Assembly (NCBI RefSeq): GCF_019237615.1
Contig: NZ_JAFAGT010000066.1
Coordinates: forward strand, 1-64,000
DNA from: Roseateles sp.
GTDB lineage: Bacteria > Pseudomonadota > Gammaproteobacteria > Burkholderiales > Burkholderiaceae_C
Direction: 5' to 3'
Length of the DNA: 64,000 bases
Positions 46,181 to 58,239 of this stretch are shown here, one piece after another. The notes beneath the pieces are model-generated. The model did no database searches, was not told the origin of the DNA, and saw only the letters and a program-made list of their open reading frames with translations. A program made the translations under genes and the position numbers. Within the stretch, counting starts at the first letter, position 1; each line of letters opens with the position of its first letter.

Positions 46181-47514
46181 ATGCGACGAGTTCTGATCAT
46201 CGACGACCACCCCGGCGTGGGCCAGGCACTGGAGCTGCTGCTGTCCCTGCACGACATCGAGGCCAGCGTGGCCACCAGCCCCGAGGAAGGCCTGGCGCTG
46301 CTGGAGGCGCGGCCCTTCGGCCTCGTCATCCAGGACATGAACTTCACGGCCGACACGACGTCGGGCGAGGAAGGCGAGCAGCTGTTCCGCGCCATCCGCG
46401 CCAGGCGCCCCGACCTGCCGGTCATCCTGCTGACGGCCTGGACGCGGCTGGACGCCGCCGTCGCCCTCGTCAAGGCCGGCGCGGCGGACTACCTCGCCAA
46501 GCCCTGGGACGACGCCAAGCTTCTGGCCACGGTGGAGAACCTGCTGGAACTGGGCGAGGTGAACGGCGAGATCGCCCAGCTGCGCGAGGCCCGGCGCGAA
46601 CGGCATGCGGCGCTGCTGCGCCGCCACGACCTGGCCGGCCTGGTGTTCGGCTCGGACGCGATGCTGAGCCTGCTGGAGCTGTCCGGCCAGATCGCCGCGG
46701 CGCCGGTGCCGGTGCTGATCACCGGGCCCAACGGCGCGGGCAAGGAGCGCGTCGCGGCCTTCGTCCATGCCAACTCGGCCGCCAGGGACGGCCCCTTCGT
46801 CGCGCTGAACTGCGGCGCGCTGCCGGCCGACCTCATCGAGGCCGAGCTGTTCGGCAGCGACAGCGGCGCCTACACCGGCGCGGCCAAGGCGCGCATGGGC
46901 CGCTTCGAGGCGGCGGACGGCGGCACGCTGTTCCTGGACGAGATCGGCAACCTGCCGCTGGCCGGCCAGGTCAAACTGCTGCGCGTGCTGGAGACGGGCC
47001 AGTTCGAGCGCCTGGGCTCCAGCAAGACGCGCCAGACCCGCGTGCGCGTGCTCAGCGCCACCAACGCGGACCTGCGCGCCATGGTCAAGGCGGGGACCTT
47101 TCGCGAGGACTTGTTCTACCGCCTCAACCTCATCGAGCTGAAGCTGCCCGCCCTGGCCGAGCGCCGCGACGACGTGCTGCCGCTGGCCGAGCACTTTCTG
47201 GCCGGCCGCGCGCGGCTGGGCGAGGCGGCGCGCGAGGCGCTGCTGGCCCACCGCTGGCCGGGCAATGTGCGCGAGCTGAAGAACGCACTGGAGCGTGCAG
47301 CCCTGCTGTGCCAGGGCAGCGAGATCACGCCAGCGCTGCTGGGGCTGGAGGACGCTGGCGGCAACGGCGCCTGGCGAAACCTCGACGAGCCCAGCCGCGA
47401 GGCCGTCACCGCGGCGCTGGCCGCGGCCGGCGGCATCGTCAGCCGCGCGGCCAGCCAGCTGGGGCTGTCGCGCCAGGCCCTGTACCGGCGACTGGAACGC
47501 TACGGGATCGCGCC

Positions 47515-47518
<4 letters not shown>
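46181..47518 (+). CDS. NtrC-type sigma-54-dependent response regulator
   Basis: A 445-residue regulator. The receiver (1 to about 120) has DD at 8-9, phosphoryl Asp52 (VIQDMNF), Thr85 and Lys107. The AAA+ domain (about 155-380) has a Walker A variant, GPNGAGKE (about 182), instead of GESGTGKE. The sigma-54 contact loop is GAYTGA (about 228) instead of GAFTGA, Walker B is [10 protein letters not shown] (about 247), and [12 protein letters not shown] marks the sensor II part. The C-terminal Fis-type helix-turn-helix (about 400-445) is [20 protein letters not shown]. It is coupled to the kinase by a GTGA overlap. Pairs of this kind often sit beside MacAB-like exporter operons; here the exporter with a sigma-54-like promoter is about 16 kb away. 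Confidence 0.93.
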
Positions 47519-48885
<1,367 letters not shown>

Positions 48886-48932
48886 AAGACTGGCCGTCTT
48901 CAGCAACGGCCAATCGACGAACTCCGGCGGCA

Positions 48933-49288
48933 AAGGTCCGCCGACGATCAACAAGACGTCATCGGCGGCTACAGCTTCAGCTATGGCACGGCGCTCTATC
49001 TGAGGTCGGGGCTGGTCACCAGCATCTCCGGCAACGGCGCGGCCGACTTCTCCGACGCCGCGCAGTTCACCGGCATGAGCCTGCCGCAGGACGCCACGGT
49101 CCATGTGATGTCCGGCGTCAGCGCGGCGGACTACGGGCATGGCCTTCGCGGGCAACGGCAACGGCACGATCTGCGAGAACCTGGCCTGCGCCGACGGCGG
49201 CTTGCCGCCCATCCCGGAGGCCGGGACCTATGCGCTGCTGCGGCCCGGCCTCGGCGTCATCGCCTGGGTGGTGCGGCGCCGCCGCTGA
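48933..49288 (+). pseudogene. Decayed PEP-CTERM (exosortase-sorted) protein gene
   Basis: Two frames together read as the end of a PEP-CTERM protein. The first (about 48933-49140) gives DVIGGYSFSYGTALYLRSGL and SDAAQFTGMSLPQDATV, the strand-rich pattern that precedes the sorting signal. After a +1 shift near 49135 the second (49139-49288) ends GLPPIPEAGTYALLRPGLGV and IAWVVRRRR: a PEP-like motif (degraded to PEA), a hydrophobic helix and an Arg cluster. No start codon with a ribosome-binding site or signal peptide remains upstream. The host thus had, or still has elsewhere, an exosortase/EpsH system. Confidence 0.6.
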
Positions 49289-49402
49289 GCCCCGGCGGGC
49301 CGGCGCCGGTCGGCTGGCGCCGTGAGCGAATGCGCGGCGGAGCCCGGTTTGCGGCGCAGGGGGGATGGTGGCACCCTGGGGCCACCCCTAATATGCTGCG
49401 CC

Positions 49403-50434
49403 ATGCGCATGCCCAACCTGTCACTGCCGCCGCCGGCCGCCGCCGCTCCGCTGGAGGAAGGGCAGGCCCTGGGCGTGTGGCGGCTGATCCGGCCGCTGCT
49501 CGACGGCGAGCTGGCGCATGCGGGCCAGTGGTACAGCGCCCACCATGCGCTGGCCACCGAGCAGCAGGCCGCCGTCCTGGTGCTGGACCGCAGCGACCAG
49601 GGCGCCGGCGTCATGCTGCGCTACGCCGACCAGGCCGGCGACCTCGCCAAGCTGCAGCACCCGCACATCGCGGTGCCCAGCGACAGCGGCGTGACGCCCG
49701 ACGCCCACCCTTATCTGATCCTCGAAGGCATGCATGGCGAGCCGCTGCTCCCTCGGCTGCAGCAGCTCGACCTGCGCAAGCGCGTCGAGCTGCTCGTGCA
49801 GCTGTGCGAGGCGCTGCGCACGGCCCACCAGCAGGGCTGGCTGCTGGCCGAGATCGACCCGTCCATGATCTGGCTGGACCCCGACGGCAACGTGCGCCTG
49901 ATGGGCCTGGGTCTGGCCCGCATCCCCGACCCGACCGACCCCTTCGACCGCGGCCTGAGCCTGGGGGCCTCGCCGGCCTTCATCGCGCCCGAGCGCCGCA
50001 ACGGCGAACCACCCAGCCTGGCCAGCGAGGTCTACGGCCTCGGCGCGCTGTGCCGCGTCTTGGTCTGCGGCTGGGAAGACACGCCCAGGGGCCTGGCGCC
50101 GCTGCGCAGCGGCGCCGGCCAGCAGTGGCCCCTGCTGAAGGAGGCCCAGCAGGCCAGGCTCGACACGCTGCTGCGCGCCGCCATGGCCGAGTCGCCCGAG
50201 CTGCGCACGCGCGGCGCCGAGGGCCTGGCCGACGAATTGCGCGAATGGCTGGGACTGAGCCCGCCGCGCAGCGCACTGGCGCCGGCCGAGCCGGCGGCGC
50301 CCAAGCCTGCGGCCTGGTGGCGGCGCTGGCTTTGGCTGGGCGCCGCGCTAGGCCTGGGCCTGCTGGCCATGGCCGCGCGCATCGTCGAGCCGACCGAGCC
50401 GACCGCCAGCTCCCAGCACCAGCCCCGCGGCTGA
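49403..50434 (+). CDS. Membrane-anchored protein-kinase-like protein, probable pseudokinase
   Basis: A 343-residue protein (MRMPNLSLPPPAAAAPLEEG). Residues about 20-270 follow the Ser/Thr kinase fold: ELLVQLCEALRTAHQQGWLL (helix E), then LAEIDPSMIWLDPDGNVRLM where active kinases have HRDLKPSNIL...DFG. Here HRD is AEID, the Asn is Met, and DFG reads MGL. SPAFIAPERRNGEPPSLASEVYGLG matches the activation end APE and the Asp-x-Tyr-x-Leu-Gly helix. The N-lobe Lys loop is weak. A single transmembrane helix lies at about 310-330. Catalysis is unlikely; scaffold or ligand-binding roles are more plausible. It lies before the O-antigen-ligase-like gene. Confidence 0.75.
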   Translation: MRMPNLSLPPPAAAAPLEEGQALGVWRLIRPLLDGELAHAGQWYSAHHALATEQQAAVLVLDRSDQGAGVMLRYADQAGDLAKLQHPHIAVPSDSGVTPDAHPYLILEGMHGEPLLPRLQQLDLRKRVELLVQLCEALRTAHQQGWLLAEIDPSMIWLDPDGNVRLMGLGLARIPDPTDPFDRGLSLGASPAFIAPERRNGEPPSLASEVYGLGALCRVLVCGWEDTPRGLAPLRSGAGQQWPLLKEAQQARLDTLLRAAMAESPELRTRGAEGLADELREWLGLSPPRSALAPAEPAAPKPAAWWRRWLWLGAALGLGLLAMAARIVEPTEPTASSQHQPRG

Positions 50435-50552
50435 GCGCCGTCCCCGGCGTGGCACCGGCAAACGACCGGCACCGCCGGGTTGGGGGGATTGTGTGGGGAT
50501 GCACGCCGCGCGGGCCTCGGCAACAATGCGAGCCCCCATCCCGGAGGTCCTC

Positions 50553-50669
50553 ATGGCCCCTTCGCTGCGCGCGATGCCGATTGCCGCCTGCAACGCCCCG
50601 CCCCCGGCCGCCGCGGCCACCGGCGACATGACGACCACGGTCGTCCCCGGCCCGCGGTGGCAACACTGA
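50553..50669 (+). CDS. 38-residue ORF coupled to the O-antigen-ligase-like gene
   Basis: ATG 50553 follows GGAGG with a 5-6 base gap, the best ribosome-binding site in this stretch. The 38-codon frame (MAPSLRAMPIAACNAPPPAA and so on, ending PGPRWQH) stops at TGA 50667-50669, sharing its A with the ATG of the next gene (TGATG). The ligase gene has no ribosome-binding site of its own, so it should be translated by re-initiation. The peptide is Ala/Pro-rich without a membrane segment; it may be only a leader ORF. Confidence 0.55.
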   Translation: MAPSLRAMPIAACNAPPPAAAATGDMTTTVVPGPRWQH

Positions 50670-53287
50670 TGGCGGCCGTCGGTACCCAACCCGCGCGCAC
50701 GGGCCTGCTGGGCCTCGGCGAACTCAGGATCATCCTGCCGGGCACGCGGCTGCAGTGGCTGGCCCTGGCGGCGGGCCTGGGCCTGGGCTGCATCGGCGCC
50801 GAGCTGGCCTGGCACCATCCGCTGTCCGGCTCGCTGGCGCTCGCGGCCTGGAGCGCCATGGTGCTGCTGGCGGCGCTGTTCTGGATCAAGACGCCCCTGC
50901 TGCTGCTGGCACCGCTGCCGCTGCTCGGGTTGGCGCCGTGGAGCGGCTGGATCACCTTCGAGGAAATGGACCTGCTCGTCACGGCCTGCGGCTGTGGCGG
51001 CTACCTCGCCTACGCGCTGCAGCTGAATGCGCGCGACCGGGCGCCCGCCTGGCGCCATGCCCTGGCCTACTCGCCGGTCGTCGTCGTGCTCATCCTCGCG
51101 CTGGCGCTGTCCGCCGCCTGGAGCATGAAGCGCGGCTTCGCCGACGCCGGCGGCTTCACCTTCGGCTGGTTCCAGGGCTACCACGAGGCGATGAACTCGG
51201 TGCGCAATGCCAAGGCCATCTTCCTCGTGCTGGCCCTGCTGCCGCTGTGGATGGCCGCCGCGGCCGCGCGGCCGCGGGGCTTCTCGCGCGGCCTGCTGCT
51301 GGGCCTGGTGCTGGCGCTGGCCGGCGGCAGCGCCGCGGCACTGTGGGAGCGCCTGGCCTACACGGAGCTGCTGGACTTCTCCACCGACTACCGCACGACG
51401 GCGCTCTTCTGGGAGATGCATGTCGGCGGCGCCGCGCTGGACGGTTTCCTCGTGCTGACCCTGCCCTTCGCGCTGCTGGCGCTGCTGCGCACGCGCTCGC
51501 CCTGGCACTTCGGGGCCGGCCTGGCCATCGTGCTGCTGGCGGCCTATGCGATCCTCACGACCTTCTCGCGCGGCGTCTACCTGGCGCTGCCGCTGGCGCT
51601 GATCCCCATGGTGCTGCTGGCCGACGCCCAGCGCCGCCGCGCGGCGGCCTCGGGGCCGGAAAGCAGCCACATCGACGGCGAGCAGGGCGCCGTCGACGCC
51701 CCCATGTCGCGCCCGGCCAAGCTCGGCGCCCTGGCCATGGCTGCGGCCTTCGCGCTCGCGGCGGCCCTGGTCTTCGGTGGCGGCGGCTACCGCGGCCTGC
51801 TGGCGCTGTTCTTCGTCATGGTGGTCTTGCTGAGCATGCCGGCCAGCCTGTGGCTGCCGCCGCTGGGCCAGCGGTTGACGGCACTGCTGATGGGCGGCCT
51901 GCTGGCCCTGCTGCTCGGCGGCGCGAGCTGGGCGCTGTCGCTGGCCGTGCCCAAGGCGGCCTATGTGCTGCATGCCGTCGCCCTGGCGTGCTGCGCGCTG
52001 CTGCGCTGGCGCGACGCGCCGGGCCAGGCGCGCCCCATCTACGTGCTGCTGGTGTCGACCTGCTGGTTCTGGCTGCTCGCGACCATGGTCATCGTCGCCG
52101 ACTACTGGGGCGGCACGGCCGGCCGCTGGACGGCCCTGGCCGCCGGTTTCGCGCTGGCGGCCATCTGGGCCGCCATGCTGCTGGAGCCGCGGCTGTGGCC
52201 GCTGCAGGGCGCCGGCAGCGCCGGCAAGGCCGGCTGGCGCAAGCGCGCCCTGCTGGTGGCCGGCCTGCTGCTGGTCATGGCCGTCGTCGCGGCCCTGGGC
52301 GGCGGCGCCTACCTGCGCGACCGCGTCGCCAGCTGGAAGGAAGACGGCCAGACCCGGCTGACGCATTGGCATGAAGGCCTGGGGCTGCTGCATGGCGGGC
52401 GGCAATGGCTGCTCGGCAAGGGCTCGGGTCGTTTCGTGTCCAGCAATTTCTATGAGGGTCCGGCCAGCGCCCAGATCGGCGACTACCGACTGCGCACCGG
52501 GGAGGCCGAGAGCTATCTCGCGATGGCCGCCGGCAAGCATTTGCTGGGCCAGGGCGAGCAGTTCCGCATCAGCCAGCGCATCGCCGCCCCCGCGCCCGGC
52601 CCGGTGACGCTGCAGGTCGTCAGCCGCACGGCGGCGGACGCCCACCTGATGATGCAGATCTGCGAGAAGAACCTGATCTATCCGGACAACTGCAGCACCC
52701 TGGAGGTGCTGCTCAAGCCGCTGCGGCCCGAGGGCACGGCCGAGGACGCGCCCGCGCCGACCGGCATGGGCGCGTGGCAGACCGGCCAGTACCAGCTCGG
52801 CCCCGTGCCCGCCCTCGGCGGCGACTGGTGGGCACCCCGCTTCGTGACCTTCTCCATGGCCCTGGACACGCGCGGTGCGCGCGTCGACATCGGCCGCATC
52901 GCCATGAAGGACGCCCAGGGCCGCCAGCTGCTGCAGAACGGCGACTTCAGCCACGAGATGGCGCACTGGTTCTTCTCCAGCGACCGCAACCACCTGCCCT
53001 GGCACATCAAGAACGCGGCCCTGCACGTGTTGTTCGAGCAAGGCCTCGTCGGCCTCGCGCTGCTGGGCGGCGCCTACCTGCTGGCCCTGGTGCGCCTGAG
53101 CTTCGGCCGCGGCCGCGACCATCCGCTCGCGCCGGCCATCGTCGCCGGGCTGATCGGCTTCGGCGCGGTGGGCGCCTTCGACAGCCTGCTGGATGCGCCG
53201 CGCATCGGCTTCCTGTTCTTCACGCTGCTGCTGCTGGGCCTGGGCCTGAGGGCCTTGCCCGGGGAGGGCGTGGCAAGGGTGGCATGA
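50669..53287 (+). CDS. O-antigen ligase / Wzy-like polymerase with a large periplasmic insertion
   Basis: An 872-residue polytopic protein with about a dozen membrane helices between residues 15 and 560 and two more after 785. The Wzy_C/O-antigen ligase features are the Arg/Trp-rich loop before RLTHWHEGLGLLHG (about 560), GKGSGRFV (about 585) and the membrane-returning FEQGLVGLALLGGAYLL after the HLPWHIKN segment, which stands where the family usually has HN. Between GKGSGRF and HLPWHIKN lie about 180 residues of beta-rich sequence (FRISQRIAAPAPGPVTLQVV; LLQNGDFSHEMAHWFFSSDR), resembling a jelly-roll carbohydrate-binding module. It may transfer or polymerise a surface glycan; no other glycan genes are adjacent. 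Confidence 0.78.
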   Translation: MAAVGTQPARTGLLGLGELRIILPGTRLQWLALAAGLGLGCIGAELAWHHPLSGSLALAAWSAMVLLAALFWIKTPLLLLAPLPLLGLAPWSGWITFEEMDLLVTACGCGGYLAYALQLNARDRAPAWRHALAYSPVVVVLILALALSAAWSMKRGFADAGGFTFGWFQGYHEAMNSVRNAKAIFLVLALLPLWMAAAAARPRGFSRGLLLGLVLALAGGSAAALWERLAYTELLDFSTDYRTTALFWEMHVGGAALDGFLVLTLPFALLALLRTRSPWHFGAGLAIVLLAAYAILTTFSRGVYLALPLALIPMVLLADAQRRRAAASGPESSHIDGEQGAVDAPMSRPAKLGALAMAAAFALAAALVFGGGGYRGLLALFFVMVVLLSMPASLWLPPLGQRLTALLMGGLLALLLGGASWALSLAVPKAAYVLHAVALACCALLRWRDAPGQARPIYVLLVSTCWFWLLATMVIVADYWGGTAGRWTALAAGFALAAIWAAMLLEPRLWPLQGAGSAGKAGWRKRALLVAGLLLVMAVVAALGGGAYLRDRVASWKEDGQTRLTHWHEGLGLLHGGRQWLLGKGSGRFVSSNFYEGPASAQIGDYRLRTGEAESYLAMAAGKHLLGQGEQFRISQRIAAPAPGPVTLQVVSRTAADAHLMMQICEKNLIYPDNCSTLEVLLKPLRPEGTAEDAPAPTGMGAWQTGQYQLGPVPALGGDWWAPRFVTFSMALDTRGARVDIGRIAMKDAQGRQLLQNGDFSHEMAHWFFSSDRNHLPWHIKNAALHVLFEQGLVGLALLGGAYLLALVRLSFGRGRDHPLAPAIVAGLIGFGAVGAFDSLLDAPRIGFLFFTLLLLGLGLRALPGEGVARVA

Positions 53288-53297
53288 TGCGCCCCCC

Positions 53298-55361
53298 ATG
53301 TCTGCCGCCCCGCCGTCCGCCGGCCTGAACCCGGCCCAGCTCGCCGCCGTCCACCACCTGAGCGGCCCCTGCCTCGTCATCGCCGGCGCGGGCTCGGGCA
53401 AGACGCGCGTCATCACGACCAAGATCTGGCAGCTGCTTCAGTCGGGCTACCGGCCCGGCCAGATCGCCGCCATCACGTTCACGAACAAGGCCGCGCAGGA
53501 GATGCGCGAGCGCGCCAAGGCGCTGGTGGGCAACAAGGCGGCCAAGGACCTGGCAATCTCGACCTTCCATTCGCTGGGCGTGCGCCTGCTGCGCGAGGAA
53601 GGCACGCGGCTCGGGTTGAAGGAGCAGTTCTCCATCCTCGACAGCGACGACGTGCTCAACGTGCTGAAGGATGCCGGCGGCACGACGGACATGAACCAGG
53701 CGCGGCGCTGGCAATGGACCATCTCGCTGTGGAAGAACCAGGGCCTGAACGCGGCCCAGGCCGCGCAGGTCGCCCAGGACGATGACGAGCGCGCGGCCGC
53801 CGCCGTCATGGTGCGCTATCAGGAGCGCCTCGCGGCCTACCAGGCGGTGGACTTCGACGACCTCATCACGCTGCCGCTGAAGCTGCTGACCACCGATGAC
53901 GAGGCCCGCGCCAAGTGGCAGGCCAAGCTGCGCTACGTGCTGGTGGACGAATACCAGGACACCAACGCCGTGCAGTACGAGCTGCTGAAGGCCCTCGTCG
54001 GCGAGCGCGGCATGTTCACGGCGGTGGGCGACGACGACCAGTCCATCTACGGCTGGCGCGGCGCCACCATCGAGAACCTGAAGCGGCTGCCGACCGACTA
54101 CCCGGCGCTCAAGGTCATCCCGCTGGAGCAGAACTACCGCTCCACCGGCGCCATCCTGCGCGCGGCCAACCATGTCATCGCCGGCAACCCCAAGCTGTTC
54201 GAGAAGAAGCTGTGGAGCGAGTACGGCGACGGCGAGCCCATCGCGCTGCTGGAGGCCGACGGCGAGGAGCACGAGGCCGAGCGCGCCGTGGCCCGCATCC
54301 AGCAACTGCGCGCCGACGGCAAGGGCCCGGCCTTCAAGGACTTCGCCATCCTCTACCGCGCCAACCACCAGGCCCGCGTCTTCGAGCAGGCGCTGCGCCG
54401 CGCGCAGATCCCCTACAAGGTCTCGGGCGGCCAGAGCTTCTTCGACAAGGCCGAGATCAAGGACTTGTGCGCCTGGCTGCGCCTGCTGGTGAACCCCGAC
54501 GACGACCCCGCCTTCCTGCGCGCCGTCACCACCCCGAAGCGCGGCATCGGCCACACGACGCTGGGTGCGCTCAGCACCTTCTCGGCGCAGTGGAAGTGCA
54601 GCATGTTCGAGGCCCTCTTCTCCGAGAGCCTGGCCACGGCCGTCACGCCCCGCGCGCTGGCGCAGCTGCACGAGTTCGGCCGCGCGGTGAACGAGCTGCA
54701 GTACCGCGCCAAGCACACCGAGGGCCACACCGCCGCGCACGCGCTGCTGACGGAGTGGCTGAAGGACATCGCCTACGAGGCCCACCTCGTCGACAACGAG
54801 GAGAACGAGAAGGTCGCCCAGGCGCGCTGGGGCAATGTGCTGGACTTCGTCGACTGGGTGTCCAAGCGCTGCGGCGGCCAGCACAGCGAGGAGGACGGCG
54901 TCAGCTTCACCGAGCCCAAGCAGAGCGTGCTGGACGTGGCCCAGACCATCTCCGTCATCCTGTCGCTGGCCGAGCGCGGCGACGAGCAGGACCAGGTCAC
55001 GCTGACGACGCTGCATGCCTCCAAGGGCCTGGAATGGCCGCACGTCGTGCTGGCCGGTGTCAACGAGGGCCTGCTGCCCTTCAAGCGCGAGGAGGCCGAG
55101 CTGACGCCCGAGGCGCTGCAGGAGGAGCGGCGGCTGATGTACGTGGGCATCACCCGCGCGCGCACGACGCTGGCTGTTTCAACTTTGCGCAGACGTAAAA
55201 AAGGCCGGGACACCGTCGTGGGCATTCCCAGCCGCTTCCTGGCCGAGATGAAGCTCAACGAGGGCGGCACACGCGAGGATCCCAGGGAAAAGCTCAAGCG
55301 CATGCGCGAAGAGCTGGCCGCCAAGGCCGCCGCACGCGCATCCGCACAAGATCAAGCCTGA
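53298..55361 (+). CDS. rep: ATP-dependent DNA helicase Rep (UvrD/Rep superfamily 1)
   Basis: A 687-residue SF1A helicase that moves 3' to 5' and clears replication-fork barriers. Motif Q/I: LNPAQLAAVHH and AGAGSGKTRV (about 10-38). Ia: AITFTNKAAQEMRERA (about 57). II: VDEYQDTN (about 216). III: GDDDQSIYGWRGA (about 245). IV: LEQNYRST (about 275). V/VI: TLHASKGLEWPHV (about 570) and LMYVGITRAR (about 613). Length and wording (DDDQSIYGWRGA, DFDDLI) point to Rep rather than UvrD, whose C-terminus is longer. It starts 10 bases after the ligase stop. Confidence 0.93.
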   Translation: MSAAPPSAGLNPAQLAAVHHLSGPCLVIAGAGSGKTRVITTKIWQLLQSGYRPGQIAAITFTNKAAQEMRERAKALVGNKAAKDLAISTFHSLGVRLLREEGTRLGLKEQFSILDSDDVLNVLKDAGGTTDMNQARRWQWTISLWKNQGLNAAQAAQVAQDDDERAAAAVMVRYQERLAAYQAVDFDDLITLPLKLLTTDDEARAKWQAKLRYVLVDEYQDTNAVQYELLKALVGERGMFTAVGDDDQSIYGWRGATIENLKRLPTDYPALKVIPLEQNYRSTGAILRAANHVIAGNPKLFEKKLWSEYGDGEPIALLEADGEEHEAERAVARIQQLRADGKGPAFKDFAILYRANHQARVFEQALRRAQIPYKVSGGQSFFDKAEIKDLCAWLRLLVNPDDDPAFLRAVTTPKRGIGHTTLGALSTFSAQWKCSMFEALFSESLATAVTPRALAQLHEFGRAVNELQYRAKHTEGHTAAHALLTEWLKDIAYEAHLVDNEENEKVAQARWGNVLDFVDWVSKRCGGQHSEEDGVSFTEPKQSVLDVAQTISVILSLAERGDEQDQVTLTTLHASKGLEWPHVVLAGVNEGLLPFKREEAELTPEALQEERRLMYVGITRARTTLAVSTLRRRKKGRDTVVGIPSRFLAEMKLNEGGTREDPREKLKRMREELAAKAAARASAQDQA

Positions 55362-55466
55362 TCGCCCATTCGCGGGGGTCCCCCCCTGGTGCGTGAAGTC
55401 TTCACATCTCAGTCGCGCTAGGCTGCGAACAATGCGATCAGCCCCTTATTCCTCATGGTGAGCCGC

Positions 55467-55835
55467 ATGAAAGCCCTGGTCCTTGCCGTCGCCCTCGCTG
55501 CCCTCAGTTCCTCCGCCCTGGCCGGTGCCACGCGCGAGGCACACCCCAAGGCCGCGGTGGACAAAACGGCGACCAGCGTGATGGCCGACGCCAGCCGCCT
55601 GGGCTCGGCCAGCCTGACCTCGCTGAACGGCAGTCCCTGGGCGCCGCAGAACCTCCCGGCCGAGAGCGATTTCGACAGCCCCTCGCCCGAGGTCGACGCC
55701 GGCACCGTGTTCATCGTCCTAGGCGTCTTGGTCGTGGCCCTGGCCCGCCCGGTCAGCCGCGCGCTGCGCCGCCAGGAGCAGCACCGCCGCGCCACGGCGC
55801 TGGCCAGCACCCTGGGCCACGCGCCGCGCCACTGA
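55467..55835 (+). CDS. Small exported protein with a C-terminal membrane helix
   Basis: A 122-residue protein starting at ATG 55467 (MKALVLAVALAALSSSALAG); an ATG four codons upstream is possible. The signal peptide ends near residue 20. The middle (about 25-75) is polar and unstructured. Residues about 80-97 are a hydrophobic helix preceded by SPSPEVDAGT and followed by RPVSRALRRQEQHRR. The acidic/proline motif, helix and basic tail loosely resemble a tripartite sorting signal, but the motif is not canonical. It is convergent with priA. The function is unknown. Confidence 0.6.
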   Translation: MKALVLAVALAALSSSALAGATREAHPKAAVDKTATSVMADASRLGSASLTSLNGSPWAPQNLPAESDFDSPSPEVDAGTVFIVLGVLVVALARPVSRALRRQEQHRRATALASTLGHAPRH

Positions 55836-55853
55836 GAGCCCCCGCCACCGACG

Positions 55854-57920
<2,067 letters not shown>

Positions 57921-58239
57921 GCGCAGCTCCGCGCTTCTTGTGAAGCAGTGGCTCAGCAAGCACCCGCAAGTTCATGATTTTGAAAGGCTCTTGGGTTGCC
58001 CACAATTTCTGTGGATAAGTTTGTGAGCAATTTCGCCCGCCGTGGCCGAACGAGCATCCGACCGGTCCCGGGCGGCGCGCCGAGGTGCTCCCCGACGTTT
58101 TTCGAAGTTCCTTTGAAATCAATCACTTAGGAACAACTCGGGAAAACTCTTAGCTGCGCCGCATCAAACACCGCCGACAACGCCCGCATCCCAATATTTG
58201 GGGATAAGTCCGTTGCCAACTGCAGATCTGATGGCCTCG
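57921..58239. promoter_or_regulatory. priA upstream region with DnaA-box-like and palindromic sites
   Basis: This 319-base stretch between hemE and priA (both minus strand) has no supported gene and is less GC-rich than the rest. TGTGGATAA (58010-58018) is the complement of a perfect DnaA box, TTATCCACA. TGGGGATAA (58199-58207) differs by one base and overlaps the inverted repeat CCCAA/TTGGG (58190-58202). Another perfect inverted repeat, GTTCCT/AGGAAC, lies at 58107-58112 and 58129-58134. The elements sit upstream of priA and could tie its expression to DnaA. No clear -35/-10 pair was assigned. Confidence 0.45.

Noticed and set aside
50348-53422. A minus-strand frame of 1024 codons opposite the ligase gene
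   Set aside because: Gln/Arg/Gly-rich shadow of the plus-strand membrane protein; no signal or domain.
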